Of a stretch of DNA of 64,000 nucleotides, positions 59,674-64,000 are shown one piece after another. Source of the DNA: CAWGMT01 sp963823675 (GTDB taxonomy: Bacteria; Planctomycetota; Planctomycetia; Isosphaerales; Isosphaeraceae); contig CAWGMT010000009.1 of assembly GCA_963823675.1 (NCBI GenBank), positions 310,001 through 374,000 on the forward strand, given 5' to 3'. A model generated the notes under the pieces. The model ran no database searches and was not told where the DNA came from. It saw nothing but the letters and a program-made list of their open reading frames with translations. Position 1 is the first letter of the stretch, and every line of letters begins with the position of its first letter. The translations under genes and the position numbers were made by a program.

Positions 59674-60411
59674 CTATTCATATCGAACCCTGACGAGGAA
59701 CAGTCCCTGGGGTGGCGCCGTCGGCCCGGCCGCGATCCGATTCTCGGCCGCGAGGACCTCGCCCACCCAGGAAAGCGGCCGCTTGCCGGCGCCCACCAGG
59801 ACCAGCGTGCCGGCGATGGTCCGGACCATATGATACAGAAACCCGTCGGCTTCGACTTCGATCGCGACCGTTGCGCCGCTGCGCTCGACGGTCAGATCCA
59901 GGATGGTGCGCACGCTGCTTTGGCGATTGGGCCAGTTCGTCTCGAAACTGTGGAAGTCATGGCGGCCCAGCAGGCAGCCTGCGGCGGCGTTCATGACGGC
60001 GGTGTCAAGCGGTGGGCGCACGTGCCAGCTATACCGAAGCTGGAACGGGCAGGCGACGGCTCCGTTGTCGATCACGTAGCGGTAGCGCTTCGATCGTGCG
60101 TCGAGGGTTGCGTGGAAGGCCTGCGGCATCTCGCGAGCTTCGAGAACGCGGGCGTCGCGGGGCAAGAGCGCGTTGAGGCCGCGGACGAAGGTCGGGCAAG
60201 GATGGCGGGAAACCGTGAAGAAATGGACGACCTGTCCCAGGGCATGCACTCCCGCGTCGGTACGGCCGCTGGCGGTTGCGGTGGGCGCGACGCCGGTCAG
60301 TTGCTCGAGGGCGTGTTCGAGGGCCTGTTGAACGGTACGCAACCCGTGTTGGCGCTGCCAGCCGTGGAAATCGGTCCCGTCGTAAGAGAGAGTCAACATG
60401 ATGTTCCGCAT
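59674..60411 (-). CDS. truA: tRNA pseudouridine synthase TruA
   Basis: Makes pseudouridine at positions 38-40 of tRNA. From ATG at 60411 (MRNIMLTLSYDGTDFHGWQR) the protein has the catalytic GRTDAGVHALGQVVHF motif with its Asp, RSKRYRYVIDNG, DFHSFETNWPN and FLYHMVRTIAGTLVLVG. About 245 residues, normal length. It follows asd on the same strand after about 25 bases, so the two are likely one operon. The frame is open upstream to 60495 but without similarity. Confidence 0.93.
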   Translation of the reverse strand: MRNIMLTLSYDGTDFHGWQRQHGLRTVQQALEHALEQLTGVAPTATASGRTDAGVHALGQVVHFFTVSRHPCPTFVRGLNALLPRDARVLEAREMPQAFHATLDARSKRYRYVIDNGAVACPFQLRYSWHVRPPLDTAVMNAAAGCLLGRHDFHSFETNWPNRQSSVRTILDLTVERSGATVAIEVEADGFLYHMVRTIAGTLVLVGAGKRPLSWVGEVLAAENRIAAGPTAPPQGLFLVRVRYE

Positions 60412-60436
60412 CGCGACACTCGGGGGCGGCCGCTCA

Positions 60437-61459
60437 TCAGTCCGGGGCGCCGACCGGCACAAGCTCGAGGAGTTTTTCCGCGATCTGGACGGCATTGGTG
60501 GCGGCGCCCTTGCGGAGGTTGTCGCTGACGCACCAGAACAGGAGCCAGTTCGGCCGGGCGAGGTCCTGACGAATCCGGCCGACGAAGACGTCGTCCTTGC
60601 CGGCGGCGAGAGCGGCGAGCGGATAGCGGCCGGCCGAGGGGTCGTCCAGCAGGGTCACTCCGGGCGCGCTCGACCAGAGGCGGCGGGCTTCATCGGCCGT
60701 GACCGGCCGGTCCATCTCGACCATGATCGACTCGCTGTGCGAGAACGGCACCGGCACGCGCACGCAGGTCGGGCTGACCTCGATGGTTGGGTCGCCCATG
60801 ATCTTGCGCGTTTCATTGACCAATTTCATCTCTTCCTTGGTGTAGCCGTTTGGCAGGAAATCGTCGATGTGGGGAATGCAATTGCCGATGATCGGATGAG
60901 CAAACTTGACCGGCGCGGGGATCGGGGCTCCGCCCACGTGGGCCTCGGTCTGGCGCGTTAGCTCGTGCATTCCCTTCATGCCGGCTCCCGAGACCGACTG
61001 GTAGGTGCTGACGATCACCCGGCGCACCCGCGCGGCGTCGTGGAGGGGTTTGAGTGCGACGACCATCTGGATCGTCGAGCAGTTGGGGTTGGCGATGATT
61101 CCCTGGTGCTTCTGGATGTCGTGCGGGTTGACTTCCGGGACGACGAGCGGAACTTCGGGCTCCATCCGGAAGGCGCTCGAGTTGTCGACCACGACGGCCC
61201 CGGCCGCCGCCGCCCGCGGGGACCACTGGCGCGAGACGGACGCCGGAGTGCTGGAGAGGACAATATCGACGCCCGTGAACGCGTGCGCGGAGAGCTCCTG
61301 GATGGGATGGCTTTCGCCCCGGAAGTATACCGACTTGCCCAGACTGCGGCTGGATGCCAGGAATTTGATCGAAGCGATCGGGAAATCGCGCTCCTCGAGC
61401 AGCCGGCTCATCCGGTCTCCCACGGCCCCGCTGGCGCCAACGATTGCCACGTGTTTCAC
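60437..61459 (-). CDS. asd: Aspartate-semialdehyde dehydrogenase
   Basis: Reduces aspartyl phosphate to aspartate semialdehyde for lysine, threonine and methionine. GTG start at 61459, 6 bases after GAGAGG, gives MKHVAIVGASGAVG, the nucleotide-binding loop. The catalytic Cys is in ANPNCSTIQM and the active-site His in the SESIMVEMDRP vicinity (PFSHSE). STYQSVSGAGMKGM is the substrate loop. 340 residues, intact, first gene before truA. Confidence 0.95.
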   Translation of the reverse strand: MKHVAIVGASGAVGDRMSRLLEERDFPIASIKFLASSRSLGKSVYFRGESHPIQELSAHAFTGVDIVLSSTPASVSRQWSPRAAAAGAVVVDNSSAFRMEPEVPLVVPEVNPHDIQKHQGIIANPNCSTIQMVVALKPLHDAARVRRVIVSTYQSVSGAGMKGMHELTRQTEAHVGGAPIPAPVKFAHPIIGNCIPHIDDFLPNGYTKEEMKLVNETRKIMGDPTIEVSPTCVRVPVPFSHSESIMVEMDRPVTADEARRLWSSAPGVTLLDDPSAGRYPLAALAAGKDDVFVGRIRQDLARPNWLLFWCVSDNLRKGAATNAVQIAEKLLELVPVGAPD

Positions 61460-61482
61460 GATTTGCCTCTCTCGCCCCCGAG

Positions 61483-61588
61483 GGGGCCACGACATATCAG
61501 CCCAGGGCAATGCCCTGGGAACGCGCATCGCCCCGAAGGGGCCACGACATATCAGCCCAGGGCAACGCCCTGGGAACGCGCATCGTCA
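61483..61588. repeat. Tandem 54-base repeats with CCCAGGGCA palindrome
   Basis: Two copies, 54 bases apart, of a unit GGGGCCACGACATATCAG followed by the palindrome CCCAGGGCAATGCCCTGGG or its one-base variant, and ACGCGCATCG. A translated relative (QPRATPWE) is seen between genes of many planctomycetes. It sits just upstream of asd, inside the 543-base gap 61460-62002. Confidence 0.85.
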
Positions 61589-61869
61589 ACCAACCATGGC
61601 CTGCCCTGAAAGGGCGAAACAAGTTTTTCCGCCTCCTCGTTCCTTGAACGCCCTGTCTTTGCTCATCGTAGACAAGCAAGCGGAGTCATCTTAACATACG
61701 CTCCAATCGGGGAGAAATCGAATTCGGCGAGAAGAGATCGTGGCGATCGGGCACTGTCAACTGTCCGGTCGAGGCGCCTGGCTGTAGAATAGAATGCCGG
61801 TCCCGCTCGAGTATCACGCTAGCAACGAACGCCGATCTCGCCTCAGACGAAATGGGCTTGCGTGATTCT

Positions 61870-61942
61870 GCGAGGGCGAGGCTCCGTCCGAGCCGCGTTG
61901 GAGATCGGCTCGCCGGGAGGCTCGCCCTCCCGGAATCGTGCA
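61870..61942. repeat. GAGGGCGAGGCTCC-type palindromic element
   Basis: GCGAGGGCGAGGCTCCG on the left faces CGGGAGGCTCGCCCTCCCG on the right; the middle has GAGCCGCG and CGGCTCGC. This is a further hairpin-forming intergenic repeat, located 60-130 bases ahead of purD. No gene is seen in the gap. Confidence 0.65.
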
Positions 61943-62002
61943 AGGCGACTTGGGGCGCCGAAACCCGCTTGCAACAGTGTCGAGGTCTTGGGGGCCAGTC
62001 TA

Positions 62003-63511
62003 TTGAAAGTCTTGGTAGTCGGCAAAGGTGGGCGTGAGCATGCTCTTTGCTGGAAGTTGAAGCAATCGCCCCGCGTCACGATCGTCTTCTGCGCTCCGGG
62101 CAATGGCGGCACGGCCGTCGATGTGCAAAATGTGCCGATCGAACCCGGCGATTTTCGCGGGCTGGTCCAGTTTGTGAAGCGCGAAGGAGTCGGCCTGACG
62201 GTGGTCGGCCCGGAGGAGCCGCTCTGCAAGGGGGTCGTCAACGTCTTCCAGCGCGAGGGCCTGCGGATCTTCGGACCGAGGAAAGAGGCCGCCGAGCTGG
62301 AGGGAAGCAAGGTCTTCGCCAAGGAACTGATGCGCCACGCGGGAATTCCGACCGCGGACTTCCGGATCTTCCGCTCGGCCCCCGATGCCGAGCATTACGT
62401 CCTGTCTCGCGAGGTCGCGCTCATCGTGCGATCGCGAGGCCGCTCGACCATTCGCCACACGCTGCACTGCCGGACCGCCGGAGAAACCCTCGATGCCATC
62501 GACCGGATCATGGACCCGCGCGAGATGCTCAGTCCCGGAGTGCAGGTCGAGATCGAGGAACGTGGGGCCAAGCGGGTCTTCAGCACGGCCGCAGAGGCGC
62601 GCGACCACGTGCTGGGCCGCCCGCTGGGCTTGGTGCTCAAAGCCGATGGCCTGGCGGCCGGCAAGGGAGTACACGTTTGCGACAACCTCCGCCAGGCCCT
62701 GGCGGGGATCGACCAGATCATGGTCCGGCGGATCTTCGGCCAGGCCGGCGATCGCTTGATCATCGAGGAGCGGCTCGACGGCCACGAAGCCAGCGTCCTG
62801 GCCTTGACCGATGGCCGGACCATCGTCCCGCTCGAGTCGTGCCAGGACTACAAACGCGCCTACGACCATGACGAGGGGCCCAATACCGGCGGCATGGGCG
62901 CTTACTCACCGGCCGCGGGCGTGACGCCCGAGCTGATGGAGCAGATCGAACGCGAGGTTCTCGTGCCGGTGGTCCATGCGCTCAAGCGATCGCGCCGCCC
63001 TTTTCGGGGCGTGCTCTATACCGGTCTGATGCTCACCAATCAGGGGCCTAAAGTCCTCGAGTTCAACGCACGCTTCGGCGACCCCGAGACCCAGGTTCTG
63101 CTCGTGCGCTTGAAGTCAGACCTGCTCGATCTCCTGGAGGCGACGGTCGATGAGCGGCTCGACAAGACGCTCCTGGAGTGGGACCCTCGGCCGGCCGTGA
63201 CCGTGGTGATGGCCGCGGAGGGATATCCGGGCCATTACGAGCGGGATCGGGTCATCCAGAATATCGAGCAGGCGGAGAGCGTGCCCGAGGTCAAGGTGTT
63301 CCACGCGGGGACCACCTTGCGCACCGACGACCTCCCGGCCCGCGAAAGCCGGATCGTCACCGACGGAGGGCGGGTGCTCAACGTCACCGCGATTGGCTCC
63401 AGCCTCTCGGAAGCCCAGGCCCGCGCCTACGAGGCGGCTCGCGCCATCAAGTTCGCCGGAGGATGGTACCGGCACGATATCGCCCACCAGGCCGTCCGGT
63501 CCGGCCGCTGA
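62003..63511 (+). CDS. purD: Phosphoribosylamine-glycine ligase PurD with an internal insertion
   Basis: Second step of purine synthesis. TTG start at 62003 gives MKVLVVGKGGREHALCWKL; no better start is visible. The ATP-grasp motifs VLKADGLAAGKGVHV, SVLALTDGRTIVPLESCQDY, YDHDEGPNTGGMGAYSPA and VLEFNARFGDPETQVLL are all there. Between HYVLSREV and GLVLKADG there are about 70 extra residues (ALIVRSRGRSTIRHTLHC, GETLDAIDRIMDPREM, GVQVEIEERGAKRVFSTAAE), so the protein is about 502 residues against the usual 425. The insertion is in frame and well formed, so it is probably real. Confidence 0.93.
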   Translation: MKVLVVGKGGREHALCWKLKQSPRVTIVFCAPGNGGTAVDVQNVPIEPGDFRGLVQFVKREGVGLTVVGPEEPLCKGVVNVFQREGLRIFGPRKEAAELEGSKVFAKELMRHAGIPTADFRIFRSAPDAEHYVLSREVALIVRSRGRSTIRHTLHCRTAGETLDAIDRIMDPREMLSPGVQVEIEERGAKRVFSTAAEARDHVLGRPLGLVLKADGLAAGKGVHVCDNLRQALAGIDQIMVRRIFGQAGDRLIIEERLDGHEASVLALTDGRTIVPLESCQDYKRAYDHDEGPNTGGMGAYSPAAGVTPELMEQIEREVLVPVVHALKRSRRPFRGVLYTGLMLTNQGPKVLEFNARFGDPETQVLLVRLKSDLLDLLEATVDERLDKTLLEWDPRPAVTVVMAAEGYPGHYERDRVIQNIEQAESVPEVKVFHAGTTLRTDDLPARESRIVTDGGRVLNVTAIGSSLSEAQARAYEAARAIKFAGGWYRHDIAHQAVRSGR

Positions 63512-63538
63512 TCCCGTTCGACACGCAATCCACCCTCC

Positions 63539-64000
63539 TTATTTCTTCTTACGAGCGCCCGAGCGGTTTATGGTCGGGTAATGGTCGATTTTGATCAAGG
63601 CGTGGAGCGCACTCTGCCCGGCGGTATAGACAGTCGGTGCTTTATACGGCTGATAGGGCACCGTCGGCGGAATGATCGGGCCCGTCTTCCGGTGGACGAC
63701 CTGTGCGAAGAACGCCTTCGAGCCCGGAACGTTTGTGGTGTCGACCAACGGATTATTGGAATTATCGACCGAGCCTTCGATCTTGGCGTTGATGACGCCG
63801 CGCGGCAGCACGACGTTGGTGTCGGAGCCGAACTGGGCGGTATCGAGGACTGACAGGTCTCCACCGGGAACCTGCGAGGTGCTCAGAGCCGAGGGGTACG
63901 CATCGACGGAGGCAGTCAGGATCGAATTCGTAACACTTCCGGCGATGCGCGCCTTCATGGTACCGCCGCTCTGGGCGAAGGGCTCCACGAGGCCCGACAG
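63539..64000 (-). CDS. C-terminal part of an exported repeat protein (partial)
   Basis: The frame is open to the right edge. The visible 153 residues are Ser/Thr/Val-rich with beta-type repeats (MKARIAGSVTNSILTASVDA, INAKIEGSVDNSNNPLVDTT), then a Pro-rich segment (IIPPTVPYQPYKAPTVYTAG) and a basic end (SGARKKK). The repeats suggest an extracellular beta-helix or stalk protein; the function and the start are outside the window. Confidence 0.6.
   Translation of the reverse strand: MSGLVEPFAQSGGTMKARIAGSVTNSILTASVDAYPSALSTSQVPGGDLSVLDTAQFGSDTNVVLPRGVINAKIEGSVDNSNNPLVDTTNVPGSKAFFAQVVHRKTGPIIPPTVPYQPYKAPTVYTAGQSALHALIKIDHYPTINRSGARKKK

Overview
The window is GC-rich DNA that looks like a member of the Planctomycetota, most likely the Isosphaeraceae (inference). 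The signs are a Ser/Thr kinase fused to an nSTAND1-type NTPase, TPR proteins with the kinase-tail region typical of that phylum, and many short palindromic or heptameric repeats between genes. I found no rRNA, tRNA or CRISPR array.

Layout. 1-2.6 kb: a kinase-NTPase running off the left edge. 2.9-3.9 kb: a secreted esterase. 4.36-11.0 kb: a chaperone block, groEL1-groES-groEL2-dnaJ-grpE, followed by two small zinc proteins (FmdB type, YacG). 11-15 kb: a Tat-exported aldo/keto reductase and a TolC-family lipoprotein. 15.4-16.9 kb: Fpg/MutM and an Mpo1-like membrane protein. 16.9-28.4 kb: a same-strand envelope island with LpxK, a deoxyhypusine-synthase-like protein, a WaaF-like heptosyltransferase, a sugar epimerase, a GT39-like membrane protein, a WaaP-like LPS kinase, a WaaG-like GT4, a sugar nucleotidyltransferase and a PlsY acyltransferase fused to a C-terminal repeat domain. 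28.4-39.2 kb: a sugar isomerase-like protein, an internally deleted kinase remnant, a ComEC-like hydrolase with DUF3006, and three exported TPR proteins, two of them tandem twins. 39.5-43 kb: an O-methyltransferase, a B12-binding radical SAM protein, a permease fragment and a zinc-ribbon protein. 43.7-49 kb: a full polyhydroxyalkanoate (PHA) cluster, with phaR divergent from phasin-phaA-phaE-phaB-phaC. 49-55 kb: rsgA, an ACT protein, a large exported protein and a radical-SAM-like protein without a visible cluster motif. 55-56.5 kb: two decayed transposase remnants. 56.7-64 kb: ArnT-like and GT4 glycosyltransferases, asd-truA, purD with an insertion, and the end of an exported protein.

Genes that work together. 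The envelope island would make a lipid A/heptose core and phosphorylate it. The PHA block holds every step from acetyl-CoA to polymer plus granule proteins and a regulator. The chaperone block supplies the GroEL/ES and DnaJ/GrpE machines.

Data quality. About twenty genes, many of them conserved housekeeping genes, contain single-base frame breaks, while neighbours of similar length are intact. The simplest reading is residual indel error in the assembly. I therefore annotate these as genes with frame breaks, and use pseudogene only where large deletions or nonsense codons are visible. The most unusual biology is the PlsY fusion, the DHS-like protein inside the LPS island, the PurD insertion, and the inverted heptamer arrays, one of which sits in frame inside the kinase gene. 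I did not find a clearly new defence or mobile system.
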